Source: Allobosea sp. (GTDB lineage: Bacteria > Pseudomonadota > Alphaproteobacteria > Rhizobiales > Beijerinckiaceae). Taken from it: a stretch of DNA of 64,000 nucleotides. Both the position numbers and the translations under genes were made by a program. Below are positions 8,632 to 18,143 of this stretch, piece after piece. The stretch spans positions 62,001 to 126,000 of the forward strand of contig JAAEQB010000050.1 in assembly GCA_024231975.1 (NCBI GenBank), read 5' to 3'. The notes beneath the pieces were generated by a model, which saw only the letters and a program-made list of their open reading frames with translations, searched no databases and was not told the DNA's origin. Within the stretch, counting starts at the first letter, position 1, and each line of letters begins with the position of its first letter.

Positions 8632-9297
8632 TCAGGCTGGCCTGCTTGCGACCGCCTGCACGCTATAGCCGCCGAACAGCCGCGTGGTCCCGCCGATGGT
8701 CCCGGTCTCGGCGCAGAGATCGGTCACGACCGCATCGAGATCCTTGCGCGGCGTGACATGGAACAGCGCCAGCCAGCGGTTCAGCAGCGCCTTGAACGGG
8801 CCCGGCAGATGCGCCTGATCGCCGAAATCGACGATGTGCAGCGCACCACCCGGCGCAACTACCTGCATCGCCTGCGCCAGCGCCTCGCGCCAGGGCGGGA
8901 TCATCGAAAGCGCGTAGGAGATCACCACGCGCTCGAAGCCGGCGCGGCCGAACAGCGCCTGCGGGTCGAAATCGGTCGCGTCGGCCTGCGCCAGCGTGAT
9001 GCGCTCGGACAGGCCGGCCTTCGCCACCTGCTCGCGGGCGGTGCGCAGCATCTCCTCGGAGACGTCGAGCCCGTAGCAGCGCGCATGCGGATAGCGCTGC
9101 GCGATCTTGATCAGGTTGCGGCCGGTGCCGCAGCCGATCTCCAACACCGCGCCGCCCGGAGGCGGCTGCAGGCCTGCGATCAGCCCGTCGCGGCCGAGCA
9201 GATAGAATTTGCGGGTTGCATCGTAGATGTGCCGCTGGAAGCGGTACATCCGGTCCATCAGGCCGGCGGCATCCGCCCTGCCCCCGACCGCGCTCAC
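8632..9297 (-). CDS. btaB: Diacylglyceryl-homoserine N-methyltransferase BtaB
   Basis: A 221-residue class I SAM methyltransferase: motif I VLEIGCGTGRNLIKIA (about 51-66), then CYGLDVSEEML, and the lipid-methyltransferase segment GGALHIVDFGDQAHLPGPFK. Its GTG start overlaps the btaA stop by 4 bases (GTGA at 9297-9294), so the two are translationally coupled. In the known pathway BtaB methylates diacylglyceryl-homoserine three times to give the betaine lipid DGTS, replacing phospholipids when phosphate is scarce. The pairing with btaA makes the assignment strong. Confidence 0.9.
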   Translation of the reverse strand: MSAVGGRADAAGLMDRMYRFQRHIYDATRKFYLLGRDGLIAGLQPPPGGAVLEIGCGTGRNLIKIAQRYPHARCYGLDVSEEMLRTAREQVAKAGLSERITLAQADATDFDPQALFGRAGFERVVISYALSMIPPWREALAQAMQVVAPGGALHIVDFGDQAHLPGPFKALLNRWLALFHVTPRKDLDAVVTDLCAETGTIGGTTRLFGGYSVQAVASRPA

Positions 9298-10544
9298 GCG
9301 GCCGCTCCGCGGACATAAAGATGGAAGGCGCCATAGATCGAGGAACGGTCGCGCGCGCCGAGCTCACGGCTGCGCTCCTCCTGATAGTGCCATTGCGACA
9401 GGATCGCTTCCGGCACGCGGCCGGGCAGCAGGCGTTCGTCGGCGGCGGTGCGGAAGATCACGCGGGCGCCCGGCGCGGCACTGCGGGTGATCTGCGTCCA
9501 CAGGGCCGTCAGATCGACATCGTTCATCCAGTCCTGCGCATCGAGCAGGACGAAGCCGTTGCAGCTCTCGGCCGGCTGCTGCTCGAGGAAGGCGGTAATC
9601 GCGCTCTGATGGTAGGAGACGCGCCCGGCACGCGCCTTCACCGTCTCGAAATGGCCGCGCTCCAGATAGGGCGGCACTGCAGCGTCCAGCTCCGGCCCGT
9701 AGCCGCGGCCGAACGCCTGCCAGGCGAAATAGTTGGTCTTCAGGTCGAAGCCGCAGGCGAGCCGCTCCAGCCGATGGCGCAGCACGGCGCGGATGCCGGC
9801 ATCGCCATCGGCGGCCAGCGCCTTGTACTGCGCCGGCGGGATGCCGAGCCCGTAGAGCGAGGCCGGCTGGCGCACCAGCCAGCGCACGAGCTTCTTGTCG
9901 AAGACCGGCGCCAGATGCCGGTCGAACAGCGCACGCTGCTCCTCCATCGTCTTGGCCTGCAGCATGACCCTAGGGTCGCAGCCGAGCCGGCGGGCGAGGA
10001 AATGCCCGGTGCCGATGAAGCGGCCGAGCAGGCCGTAACGATAGAAATTGCGGGCGAAGAGCTCGATCCGGCGCCGGCCGGCGAGGTTGCGCCCTTCCCA
10101 ATAGGAGCGGCTGACGGCGTCGAGCCGCGGCGCGATCAGGCTGTCATAGGTCTCGACATTGGCCTTGGACTGCGCCTGCCCGAAGAAGCGCCGGAAGATC
10201 GCGTGGTCATCGATCTCGACCAGCGCCGCGAGCTTGAGGTGACCGAGCGCGATATGGGCGCCGTTGAGGTCGATCGCGCTGATCTTCGCGGGATCGGCGG
10301 TGAGATAGGACAGGATGTTGCAGGAGCCCGAAGCGATCGCGACGAGATGGTCGCTGGGCTGCAGCGCCAACGCTTCCATGTCGACGACCGGGTCCTCCCA
10401 GATCTGCGGATAGACCAGGCCGGAGAAGGCGAGCGTGAACATCCGCTCCAGCATGCCGGCACGCGAGAGCGGCTTGCTGCGATGGACGGCGGTGGTCAGG
10501 CCGAGGTTCGTGGTGCGCTTTACCGCGCGGATCGTCTGCGTCAC
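9294..10544 (-). CDS. btaA: Diacylglycerol 3-amino-3-carboxypropyltransferase BtaA
   Basis: First enzyme of betaine-lipid (DGTS) synthesis: transfers the 3-amino-3-carboxypropyl group of SAM to diacylglycerol. The body starts RAGMLERMFTLAFSGLVYPQ and continues IWEDPVVDMEAL; SGSCNILSYL (SAM loop) and DLNGAHIALGHLKL follow, and LDAQDWMND lies near the C-terminus, all typical of BtaA. The frame is open up to 10721, but a GTG at 10544 preceded by GAGGGG gives a 416-residue protein of normal length, so I use it. A Pho-box-like direct repeat lies about 51 nt upstream, consistent with phosphate control known for this pathway in rhizobia. Confidence 0.9.
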   Translation of the reverse strand: MTQTIRAVKRTTNLGLTTAVHRSKPLSRAGMLERMFTLAFSGLVYPQIWEDPVVDMEALALQPSDHLVAIASGSCNILSYLTADPAKISAIDLNGAHIALGHLKLAALVEIDDHAIFRRFFGQAQSKANVETYDSLIAPRLDAVSRSYWEGRNLAGRRRIELFARNFYRYGLLGRFIGTGHFLARRLGCDPRVMLQAKTMEEQRALFDRHLAPVFDKKLVRWLVRQPASLYGLGIPPAQYKALAADGDAGIRAVLRHRLERLACGFDLKTNYFAWQAFGRGYGPELDAAVPPYLERGHFETVKARAGRVSYHQSAITAFLEQQPAESCNGFVLLDAQDWMNDVDLTALWTQITRSAAPGARVIFRTAADERLLPGRVPEAILSQWHYQEERSRELGARDRSSIYGAFHLYVRGAAA

Positions 10545-10595
10545 GAGGCCCCTCGTTTCCGCCCATTGCGATGGCGAGCCGACTAGAGGAGTCGC

Positions 10596-10613
10596 GTGAC
10601 GGTTGGGTGACGC
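10596..10613 (-). promoter_or_regulatory. Candidate Pho box upstream of btaA
   Basis: On the btaA strand this reads GCGTCAC-CCAA-CCGTCAC: two seven-base units spaced 11 bp apart. The PhoB consensus is CTGTCAT-N4-CTGTCAT; the units match 4/7 and 5/7 with the GTCA core kept in both. Position (about 51 nt before the btaA start) suits an activator. A GC-rich genome gives degenerate matches by chance, so this is a candidate only. Confidence 0.4.
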
Positions 10614-10752
10614 GGCCGGCGTCTGGAGAAGCGATCGGTCGCCGCCGAACGCGGATGTGAAACAGGCTATGTTGCGCGGGGCTGAAATCAGGAAGACAAA
10701 TCCCCATATCTCGCGCGACAATCAAACAAGAGCACGCGCAAAGGAGCCTCGC

Positions 10753-11196
10753 ATGGGCCTGATGGACATGTTCGCGAAGACGGGAAAGCCGGCAGAGCGT
10801 GACTTCCCCTTCCAGCTCAGCGACGCCGAATGGCGCCAGAAGCTGACGCCGGAGCAGTACCAGGTGCTGCGCGGCCACGGCACCGAGCGGGCCGGCTCCT
10901 GCGCGCTGAACTTCGAGAAGCGCGCCGGCACCTTCTCCTGCGCCGGCTGCGGCCAGCCTCTGTTCCGGTCGCACAAGAAGTTCGAGAGCGGCACCGGCTG
11001 GCCGAGCTTCGACCAGCCGCTGGAAGGCGCGGTCGAGGAGAGCGAGGACTACAGCTACGGCATGCACCGGGTCGAGGTGCACTGCGCCAATTGCGGCGGT
11101 CATCTCGGCCATGTCTTCCCCGACGGCCCGCCCCCGACCGGCCTGCGCTACTGCATCAACGGCGTGGCGATGGATTTCGCGCCGGAAGCGGGGTGA
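10753..11196 (+). CDS. msrB: Peptide-methionine (R)-S-oxide reductase MsrB
   Basis: A 147-residue MsrB that reduces methionine-R-sulfoxide in proteins. Zinc-binding CxxC pairs are present at CAGCGQPL and CANCGGHLGHVF; the family signature FESGTGWPSF and the catalytic cysteine near the end in LRYCINGVAMDF are intact. The start at 10753 follows AAGGAG at 10741-10746; in-frame codons from 10603 are promoter. A hydrophobic or signal extension is absent, so it is cytosolic. Divergent from btaA; the gap of about 200 bp serves both. Confidence 0.93.
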   Translation: MGLMDMFAKTGKPAERDFPFQLSDAEWRQKLTPEQYQVLRGHGTERAGSCALNFEKRAGTFSCAGCGQPLFRSHKKFESGTGWPSFDQPLEGAVEESEDYSYGMHRVEVHCANCGGHLGHVFPDGPPPTGLRYCINGVAMDFAPEAG

Positions 11197-11231
11197 AGCC
11201 CTCACCCGACAACCGGTGCCGGAGCATGAGG

Positions 11232-12137
11232 ATGCGGCCGCCGATCGATACCGACCTGCTCAAGACCTTCGTCACGATCGTCGAGACGCAGAGCTTCACC
11301 CGCACCGGCGACCGGCTACACCGAACCCAGCCGGCGATCAGCATGCAGATCAGGCGGCTGGAGGAGGCGCTCGGCAAGGAGGTCTTCGACCGGAGCAAGC
11401 GCCAGATCCAGCTGACGCGCGAAGGCGAGGTCCTGCTCCACTATGCCAGGCGCATCCTCTCGCTCAACGACGAGGCGATGAGCCGCATCGACCAGGTCGG
11501 GCTGTCGGGGATCGTTCGTATCGGCACCTCAGACGACTACGCCAACATCCTGCTGCCCGGGATCCTCAGGCGCTTCGCAGAGGCTCATGCCGAGATCCAG
11601 GTCGACATCGTCTGCGACAACGGCGTCGCCATCGAGTGCAGGCTGAAGGATGGGCTGATCGACCTCGCGCTCGTCGCCTGCCGTGGTTTCGTAGCGGAGC
11701 ATGAACTGATCCGGACGGAAGAGCTGGTCTGGATCGCAGCGTCGCCGTCCCTGGCCAAGGGCAGTTCCCTGCCCCTGGCCGTATTTCCCGAGGGCTGCGT
11801 CTGCCGGGCGACGATGGCGGAGGCCCTCGATGCAGCCGGGCGCGATTGGCGGATCGCCTTCAGCAGCGACAATATCGGCGCGATCCATGCCGCGGTCCGT
11901 TCCGGCATGGCCGTCAGCGCCGTCGAACGCAGCCTCGTCCCGGCTGGCGTTGAGGTTCTGGACCAGACGGAGGCCTTGCCGGCGCTCGATCCGGTGCATC
12001 TCTGCCTGAAGCTCAATCCCGATAGCGCCTCACCGGCGCTTGACGCGCTCGCCAACGAGATTCGCAGCAGCCTGTCGGCGAGCCCCTCGCCGGCCCTGCC
12101 CCGGCACAACCTACAGCCGCAGCTCGATCACGTCTGA
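11232..12137 (+). CDS. LysR family transcriptional regulator
   Basis: A 301-residue LysR regulator: the N-terminal winged HTH reads DTDLLKTFVTIVETQSFTRT and TQPAISMQIRRLEEALGKEV, followed by a periplasmic-binding-like effector domain (about 90-290). Start 11232 has GGAG at a spacing of 7; an ATG 6 bases earlier (11226) is too close to that site. The effector domain GIVRIGTSDDYANILLPGIL is normal. Its 3' end overlaps the 3' end of the convergent EamA transporter gene by 10 bp. It may control that gene, but no shared promoter exists, so the target is unknown. Confidence 0.88.
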   Translation: MRPPIDTDLLKTFVTIVETQSFTRTGDRLHRTQPAISMQIRRLEEALGKEVFDRSKRQIQLTREGEVLLHYARRILSLNDEAMSRIDQVGLSGIVRIGTSDDYANILLPGILRRFAEAHAEIQVDIVCDNGVAIECRLKDGLIDLALVACRGFVAEHELIRTEELVWIAASPSLAKGSSLPLAVFPEGCVCRATMAEALDAAGRDWRIAFSSDNIGAIHAAVRSGMAVSAVERSLVPAGVEVLDQTEALPALDPVHLCLKLNPDSASPALDALANEIRSSLSASPSPALPRHNLQPQLDHV

Positions 12138-13000
12138 GCCGCAGCCTCCCGCCGGGGCTCGCGCGGCACCACGGCGATCGCGCTCAGGATGATCAGCGCA
12201 AGGCCGGCATAGGCCCAGCGATCCGGGACGTCGCCGAAGACGAGATAGCCGAGGATCGTGGCAGTGATCACCTCGGCATAGGTGAAGGGTGCGAGCAGGC
12301 TCGCCTCGGCCCGCTCGAACGCCTTGACGATCAGGAGATGCGCGAGCGCGGCGACGCAGCCGATGGCGACCAGCTGCAGCCACTGGATTGCGCTCGGCGC
12401 CTGCCAGACCGGGATGACCGCGACGCTCGACAGGATGCAGCCAACCAGTCCGGTCTGGTAGACCGAGACGATCGCCGGGATCCTGCTCTCGACCACCCGC
12501 GTCAGCAGCAGGAAGACGGCGTAGCCCATGCCGGCCGCGAGGCCGATCAGATAGCTCCACTGCCATGTCTCGGCGCTCGGCCGGATTGCCAGGACGATGC
12601 CGAGGAAGCCCAGCGTGACCGCCAGCCATTGCAGCGGCACAACCTTCTCCTTGAACAAGACCATTGCGAGGATCGTCAGCAGGAAGGGCTCGACGAACCA
12701 GAGCGTCAGCGCCGTGGTCATCGGCATGTGGTGGAGAGCGACATAGAACAGGCCGACTGCGAAACAGAGCGCGCAGCTCCTCGCCGTGAGCACCCATGAG
12801 ACGGTCGGCAGCAGCAGGCGCGGGCCATGCCGCCAGGCGGTGTAGGCACCGGTCGCGAGGCAATGGAAGAAGAAGCGCGCCCAGATCACCTGAAGCACTG
12901 GGAGCGAAGCCGAAAGCGATTTCGCCAGCGCATCGGAGATCGGCAGGATCTGGAGCGCGATCACGAGCAGGAGAATGCCGGTCAGTTGTCGCTTGTCCAT
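12128..13000 (-). CDS. EamA/DMT-family transporter
   Basis: A 290-residue inner-membrane protein with ten predicted helices in two EamA repeats (about 8-135 and 150-280), typical of drug/metabolite exporters. Distinctive segments are FVEPFLLTILAMVLFKEKVV (end of first repeat) and FTYAEVITATILGYLVFGDV (second). Start at 13000 (MDKRQLTG) is supported by GAGG nine bases upstream; an earlier ATG at 13021 lacks one. Substrate cannot be told from sequence. Confidence 0.82.
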   Translation of the reverse strand: MDKRQLTGILLLVIALQILPISDALAKSLSASLPVLQVIWARFFFHCLATGAYTAWRHGPRLLLPTVSWVLTARSCALCFAVGLFYVALHHMPMTTALTLWFVEPFLLTILAMVLFKEKVVPLQWLAVTLGFLGIVLAIRPSAETWQWSYLIGLAAGMGYAVFLLLTRVVESRIPAIVSVYQTGLVGCILSSVAVIPVWQAPSAIQWLQLVAIGCVAALAHLLIVKAFERAEASLLAPFTYAEVITATILGYLVFGDVPDRWAYAGLALIILSAIAVVPREPRREAAAQT

Positions 13001-13147
13001 TCCGAATGCCTCGCATGACATGCGGAAAAGCTCTTAGAACGGCAGCGACAGGAGAAATCCCGAATTTGGATGCCAGGATCAGCGGCGCTTATGGCGGCGG
13101 CCAGGCAACTCACCCGACGCCGAACTCCCCGGCGGCAAGAAAGCCCG

Positions 13148-15175
13148 TCAGGCCTTAGCCGCCCTGCGACCATCGATCAGGTCGCGGACACGCCGTGCGA
13201 AAGCCTCCATCTCGAACGGCTTGGTCATGATGTGCATGCCCGGTTCGAGATGGCCGTGGTTGAGCACGGCGTTCTCGGCGTAGCCGGTGACGAACAGCAC
13301 CTCGAGACCGGGACGACGTACGCGCGCCGCGTCGGCGAGCTGGCGGCCGTTCATGCCGCGCGGCAGGCCGACATCGGTGACGAGCAGGGCGATAGGCTGC
13401 TTGCCGTCGATGACCTTCATGGCCGAAGGGCCGTCATCCGCCTCGATGACGGCATAGCCCAGTTCCTCGAGCTGCTCGACCACGAGCATCCGCACCAGCG
13501 GCTCGTCGTCGACGACGAGGACCGTCTCGCCCCCGGCCGTCGGCGCCGGGTCGGCCGAATCCGACACGGCCTCGCCCAGTTCGACGACCTCCCCCATGTA
13601 GCGCGGCAGGTAGATGCAGATCATCGTGCCCTTGCCGGGCTCCGAATAGATTCGCGCCGCGCCGCCAGATTGCCCGGCGAAGCCGTAGACCATCGATAGG
13701 CCGAGCCCGGTGCCCTGCCCGATCGGCTTGGTCGTGAAGAACGGGTCGAAGGCGCGCTCGACCACGTCCGCTGTCATGCCCGTGCCGGTATCGGAGACAC
13801 AGAGCGAGACGTATTGCCCCGGTTTCAGGTCGCGCGCCCGCGCCGCCCGCTCGTCCATCCAGCGATTGGAGGTCTCGATCGTCAGCCGGCCGCCATCCGG
13901 CATGGCGTCACGCGAATTGAGGCAGAGATTGAGCAGCGCGTTCTCGAGCTGGCTGGCATCGGCGTGGACGGTCCAGAGTCCCGCCGCACCGACGGCTTCG
14001 ATCGCGATCGTCGGACCGACGCTGCGGGTGATCAGGTCGAGCATGCCGTTGACCAGGCCGTTCACATTGACCGGATTCGGATCGAGCGTCTGGCGCCGCG
14101 AGAAGGCGAGCAAGCGCTCGGTCAGACTGGCGGCCCGTCGCACCGCACTCTTCGCCCCGGCCAGGAAGCGCTCGACATCGGCGATCCGGCCCTGGGCGAT
14201 CCGCGTCTGGGCCATTTCGAGGCTGCCGCCGATGCCGGCGAGGATATTGTTGAAGTCGTGGGCGATGCCGCCGGTGAGTTGGCCGACAGCCTCCATCTTC
14301 TGGCTCTGACGCAAGCTCTCTTCGGCCGCGAGCAGTTCGGCCGAGCGCTGCTCCACCTCATGCTCCAGCGTCGCATTGAGCTCGGCGAGCGCGATCTCGG
14401 CGCGGCGGCGGGCGGTGATGTCCTGGAAGATCACCGCGACCTGCTTGCGGCTCGGCGGAGCAATACGGACCGCGGCGAGATCGAGATAGCGGCCGGTCGC
14501 GACCAGTTCCTGCTGGAAGCGGATCGGCTCGCCGGTGCGCAGCACCGCGCCATAGCGCGCGACCCAGGCGTCAGCCTCCGCCGGCACCATCTCGCGCAGT
14601 TTCTGGCCGACGACATTGGGGATGCCGGCATGGCGCTCATAGGCGGCATTGGCCTGGATATGGACATAGTCGCTATCGGGGCCGTGCGGACCGTCGAAGA
14701 ACTCGATGATGCAGAAGCCCTCGTCGATCGCGTCGAACAGGCCCTTGTAGAGCGCCTCGCTGTCGCGCTTCGCACGCTCGGACAGGGTTCGCTCGGTGAC
14801 ATCGGCGCCCTCGACGAAGATCGCGTTGACCTTGCCGTCGGCGTCGCGCAGCGGCTGGTAGACGAAGTCGAGGAAGAGCTCCTCGCTCGGCCCGCCGGGC
14901 TCGGCCTGCATCAGGAAGCGCGCACCACTGGCGGTGTAGGGCACCCCGGAGCGATAGACCTCGTCGAGAATGCGCAGGAAGCCCTGCGCCGCCGCATCCG
15001 GCAGGGCTTCCGCGACGGTACGCCCGACGACATCGCGGCCGCCGATCAGCCTGCGATAGCTTGGATTGGCGAGATCGAAGCGATGTTCCGGCCCTCGCAG
15101 CAGCGCCATGAAGGTCGGCGCCTGCTCGAACATCTGCGTTAGGATGGGGGCAATGAGGCCGGCGTCGCTGTGCAC
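13148..15175 (-). CDS. Hybrid sensor histidine kinase (PAS-PAS-HisKA-HATPase-REC)
   Basis: A 675-residue soluble hybrid kinase. Two PAS domains occupy about 15-128 and 140-256; a short coiled coil (257-290) leads to the H-box GGIAHDFNN with phospho-acceptor His306. The ATPase has the N-box NALLNLCLNSRDAMP (412-426), G1 DTGTGM (462-467) and G2 GQGTGLGLSMVYGF (486-499). The receiver (552-670) has acidic VVDDE and phospho-acceptor Asp601 in LLVTDVGLP. No membrane segment, so it senses something cytosolic, perhaps light, oxygen or redox through PAS. No response regulator gene is adjacent: an orphan. Confidence 0.92.
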   Translation of the reverse strand: MHSDAGLIAPILTQMFEQAPTFMALLRGPEHRFDLANPSYRRLIGGRDVVGRTVAEALPDAAAQGFLRILDEVYRSGVPYTASGARFLMQAEPGGPSEELFLDFVYQPLRDADGKVNAIFVEGADVTERTLSERAKRDSEALYKGLFDAIDEGFCIIEFFDGPHGPDSDYVHIQANAAYERHAGIPNVVGQKLREMVPAEADAWVARYGAVLRTGEPIRFQQELVATGRYLDLAAVRIAPPSRKQVAVIFQDITARRRAEIALAELNATLEHEVEQRSAELLAAEESLRQSQKMEAVGQLTGGIAHDFNNILAGIGGSLEMAQTRIAQGRIADVERFLAGAKSAVRRAASLTERLLAFSRRQTLDPNPVNVNGLVNGMLDLITRSVGPTIAIEAVGAAGLWTVHADASQLENALLNLCLNSRDAMPDGGRLTIETSNRWMDERAARARDLKPGQYVSLCVSDTGTGMTADVVERAFDPFFTTKPIGQGTGLGLSMVYGFAGQSGGAARIYSEPGKGTMICIYLPRYMGEVVELGEAVSDSADPAPTAGGETVLVVDDEPLVRMLVVEQLEELGYAVIEADDGPSAMKVIDGKQPIALLVTDVGLPRGMNGRQLADAARVRRPGLEVLFVTGYAENAVLNHGHLEPGMHIMTKPFEMEAFARRVRDLIDGRRAAKA

Positions 15176-15294
15176 GTCGATCGTTCCGCAAATGTCGGGG
15201 CTGAACTACTCCGACACGACACAATGCGCGGTGACGGCCGCTGGTTCCTTCGCATGAGGTTGCGAGCGAGGAAAGATTGACCTTTCTGACGCGT

Positions 15295-16935
15295 TTAAAC
15301 CTCCGGCACCGCCCGCCGCGCCAGCGTCACCGCATCGACCGCCAGAGGCAGGTCGCCGAAATGCCCGGACCAGTGCCCGCCGAGCCGCGTCGCGACGAAG
15401 GCGTCCGCCACCGCATGCGGCGCATGGCGGATCAGCAAGGCCCCCTGCAGCATCAGCGCCAGCCGCTCGGTCAGCAGGCGCGCCTGACCTTCATGCCTGA
15501 TGAGATCGTGCAGGTCGTTGTCCAGCGTCTGCAGCGCCGCATCGTAGCGGCGGTCCTGCCCGGAGACGGCGTGCAGTTCGGCCCGCAGCGCCTGCAGCGA
15601 GCCCGGCTCGCGCTCGAGCGAGCGCAGCACGTCCAAACAAATGACATTGCCCGAGCCTTCCCAGACCGAGTTGAGCGGCGCCTCGCGGTAGTGCCGGGCC
15701 ATCGGGTTCTCCTCGATGAAGCCGTTGCCGCCATGGCATTCCAGCGCCTCGGCCACGACCGCCGGCGTGCGCTTCGCCACCCAGTATTTCGCCAGCGGCG
15801 CACCGATCCGCGCCAGCAGCTTCTCGCTTTCCGACTGCTCCTGCCGGTCGACCGCGGCGAAGAGCCGGAAGGCGAGCCAGGCCGCTGCCTCCGCCTCGAT
15901 CGCGAGATCGGCGAGGACGTTCTGCATGATCGGCTGGTCGATCAGCAGGCGCTGGAAGGCGGTGCGATGCTGGGCGTGATGGCCGGCGAGCATCACCGCC
16001 TGCCGCATCAGCCCAGCGGAGGCGGCGGCGATGTCGAGCCGGGTATTGTGGTTCATCGACAGGCCGGTGCGCAGACCCCGGCCGGGATCGCCGAGCATAT
16101 GGCCGATCGCGCCCCTGAACTCGACCTCGGAGGAGGCATTCGAGCGATTGCCGCATTTGTCCTTGAGGCGCTGGATCGCGATGCCGTTGCGCTCGCCATC
16201 CGGCCGCCAGCCCGGCACGACGAAGCAGGAGATGCCCTCCTCATTGCGCGCCAGCGTCAGGAAGACGTCGGAATGCGGCACCGAGAAGAACCATTTGCTG
16301 CCGTGCAGCGAATAGGTGCCGTCGCGATTGTCATAGGCGATGGTCTGGGTCTGGCGCAGGTCCGAGCCACCTTGCGTCTCGGTCATCGCCATGCCGACAG
16401 TCGCGCCCGTCTTGCCCGCGGCCGGCCCCTGGCTCTTGTCGTAAGCCTTCGAGGAGATCAGCGCGCCCCATTCCGCCCAGCGCGCCCGGTCCTGCTTCAG
16501 CACCGGGATCGCCGAATAGGTCATCGAGATCGGGCAGCAGATGCCGCTCTCGCAGCCATACCAGAGATATTGCAGCGCGGCCCGCGCCACCTGCGCCCCC
16601 GGCCCCGGCCTGTTCCAGGCAAGCGCATGCGTCTCCTGGCCGATGGCGCGGGCCATCAGCGCATGCCAGGCCGGGTGGAACTCGATCTGGTCGATGCGGT
16701 TGCCGAAGCGGTCATGACTGCGCAGTTCCGGCCCGTGCCGATTGGCGAGCCGCGCCATCTCGATCGTCTCGGCGGCGCCGACCGTCCGCCCGGCCTCGTG
16801 CAGCCGCTCATCGGCCCAGCCGGCATCGAAGGCCGCGATCGCCGCCCTCAGCACGGGATCGGCGGCATAGGCGTCGTAATCGGCCAGCGGCGGCACCTGA
16901 TTGGTGACCTGATGGGCGTGCGATGCCTGGGCCAT
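15295..16935 (-). CDS. aidB: AidB-type acyl-CoA dehydrogenase family protein
   Basis: A 546-residue acyl-CoA-dehydrogenase homologue whose length and motifs match AidB (about 540) rather than ordinary 380-residue dehydrogenases. GMAMTETQGGSDLRQTQT is the flavin-contacting segment, followed by LHGSKWFFSVPHSDVFLTLA; ECHGGNGFIEENPMARHYRE and NSVWEGSGNVICLDVLRSL carry the conserved C-terminal signatures. AidB in E. coli binds FAD and DNA and is induced by alkylating agents. Start at 16935 is preceded by GGAAGGGAAG. Divergent from a secreted esterase. Confidence 0.87.
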   Translation of the reverse strand: MAQASHAHQVTNQVPPLADYDAYAADPVLRAAIAAFDAGWADERLHEAGRTVGAAETIEMARLANRHGPELRSHDRFGNRIDQIEFHPAWHALMARAIGQETHALAWNRPGPGAQVARAALQYLWYGCESGICCPISMTYSAIPVLKQDRARWAEWGALISSKAYDKSQGPAAGKTGATVGMAMTETQGGSDLRQTQTIAYDNRDGTYSLHGSKWFFSVPHSDVFLTLARNEEGISCFVVPGWRPDGERNGIAIQRLKDKCGNRSNASSEVEFRGAIGHMLGDPGRGLRTGLSMNHNTRLDIAAASAGLMRQAVMLAGHHAQHRTAFQRLLIDQPIMQNVLADLAIEAEAAAWLAFRLFAAVDRQEQSESEKLLARIGAPLAKYWVAKRTPAVVAEALECHGGNGFIEENPMARHYREAPLNSVWEGSGNVICLDVLRSLEREPGSLQALRAELHAVSGQDRRYDAALQTLDNDLHDLIRHEGQARLLTERLALMLQGALLIRHAPHAVADAFVATRLGGHWSGHFGDLPLAVDAVTLARRAVPEV

Positions 16936-17071
16936 GGGCTTCCCTTCCGATCCGCGAACTGCCCCCGTCATTAACCAGCAGACTATGCCGATGCCCGGGA
17001 ATTGCGAGCCCGCCCGATTGCCGCCCGAGTTCACCCGGCACTTCGCCGCGCGCCGTCATCGGCGCGAACCC

Positions 17072-18013
17072 ATGGAGAGCCTTCACGTGCTGCGACGCGT
17101 CCTGAGTACCCTGGTCATCACTGCTGCCGCCGGCTTGAGCCTCGCTATAGTTTCGGCAAATGCCCAGCCCCAATCGGCGGTGAAGATACAAGCGGGCGAA
17201 GGCCGGCCCTATGAGATCGCCGACAGCGAGGTCTGGGACGTGCCCGATCCGGTCTCGCGCCGCGGCTATCAGGTCTTCGTCGCCCTGCCGCCCTCCTACG
17301 CGAAGGAACCGCAGCGGAAATACCCTGTGCTCTATGTCACCGATGCCGACTACGCCTTCCCGGTCCTCCGCCAGATCAGCCGCCGCCTGAACATCGAGGG
17401 CCCCAAGGTCGAGGAGTTCATCCTGGTCGGCCTGTCCTACGCCAAGGGCGAGGACGGCATGGTCAGCCGCCGGCGCGATTACACGCCGACGCCGAACGGG
17501 CCGAGCACAGCGCCATCAGGCACCATCCATGGCCAGGGGCAGGCCTATCAGAGCTATCTGCGCGATCAGGTGAAACCGTTCATCGCGGCCCGCTATCGCA
17601 CCGATCCGGCCCGGGCGCTCTTTCTCGGCCACTCCTATGGCTCGTTGCTGGGCACGCAGATCCTCTTCACCGAGCCCGGCCTGTTCAGCGGCTACATCCT
17701 CGGCAGCCCCTCGCTCTGGTACGACAAGCGCCATGCCTTGGGCCTGGAGGCGAGCTATGCCGCCAAGAGCCGCGATCTGCCGGCCAAGGTTTTCCTCTAT
17801 GTCGGCGAGTATGAGGCGCTGCGCAAAGGCGACCGGCGCTACAGCCAGAGCGTCGACATGGTCGCCGACAACAAGGCGCTGGAGAAGGCGCTGAAGGACC
17901 GGAAATATCCGAACCTGAGCCTGAAATCCGTCGTCCTCAACGACGAGGACCACCTCTCCGTTGCACCGCGTGGCTTCACGCAAGGGCTGAAATACCTGCT
18001 GCCAGCGCGGTGA
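17072..18013 (+). CDS. Secreted alpha/beta-hydrolase, siderophore-esterase-like (Fes/IroE family)
   Basis: A 313-residue alpha/beta hydrolase of the IroE/Fes type. A Sec signal peptide is clear: basic start, VLSTLVITAAAGLSLAIVSA, then a cleavage-like NAQ at about 30-32. The nucleophile elbow is GHSYGS (Ser in the centre), and NDEDHLSVAP carries the catalytic His. RKYPVLYVTDADYAFPVLRQ is typical of the family. Substrate could be a siderophore or other ester in the periplasm; no iron genes are nearby, so function beyond hydrolase is inference. Start 17072 chosen for the signal peptide; the ORF is open from 16934. Confidence 0.8.
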   Translation: MESLHVLRRVLSTLVITAAAGLSLAIVSANAQPQSAVKIQAGEGRPYEIADSEVWDVPDPVSRRGYQVFVALPPSYAKEPQRKYPVLYVTDADYAFPVLRQISRRLNIEGPKVEEFILVGLSYAKGEDGMVSRRRDYTPTPNGPSTAPSGTIHGQGQAYQSYLRDQVKPFIAARYRTDPARALFLGHSYGSLLGTQILFTEPGLFSGYILGSPSLWYDKRHALGLEASYAAKSRDLPAKVFLYVGEYEALRKGDRRYSQSVDMVADNKALEKALKDRKYPNLSLKSVVLNDEDHLSVAPRGFTQGLKYLLPAR

Positions 18014-18143
18014 CTCCTGCTGGTTTATGCTAGCCGACGCCGTCGCGGAAAACCCTCCGCGATGGCGAGCAATCCGAGACGCCTGCCCCTATATTGACCG
18101 TGAACGAATCACGATCACGCCAAGTCGGGCCGAAGCCAAGCCA

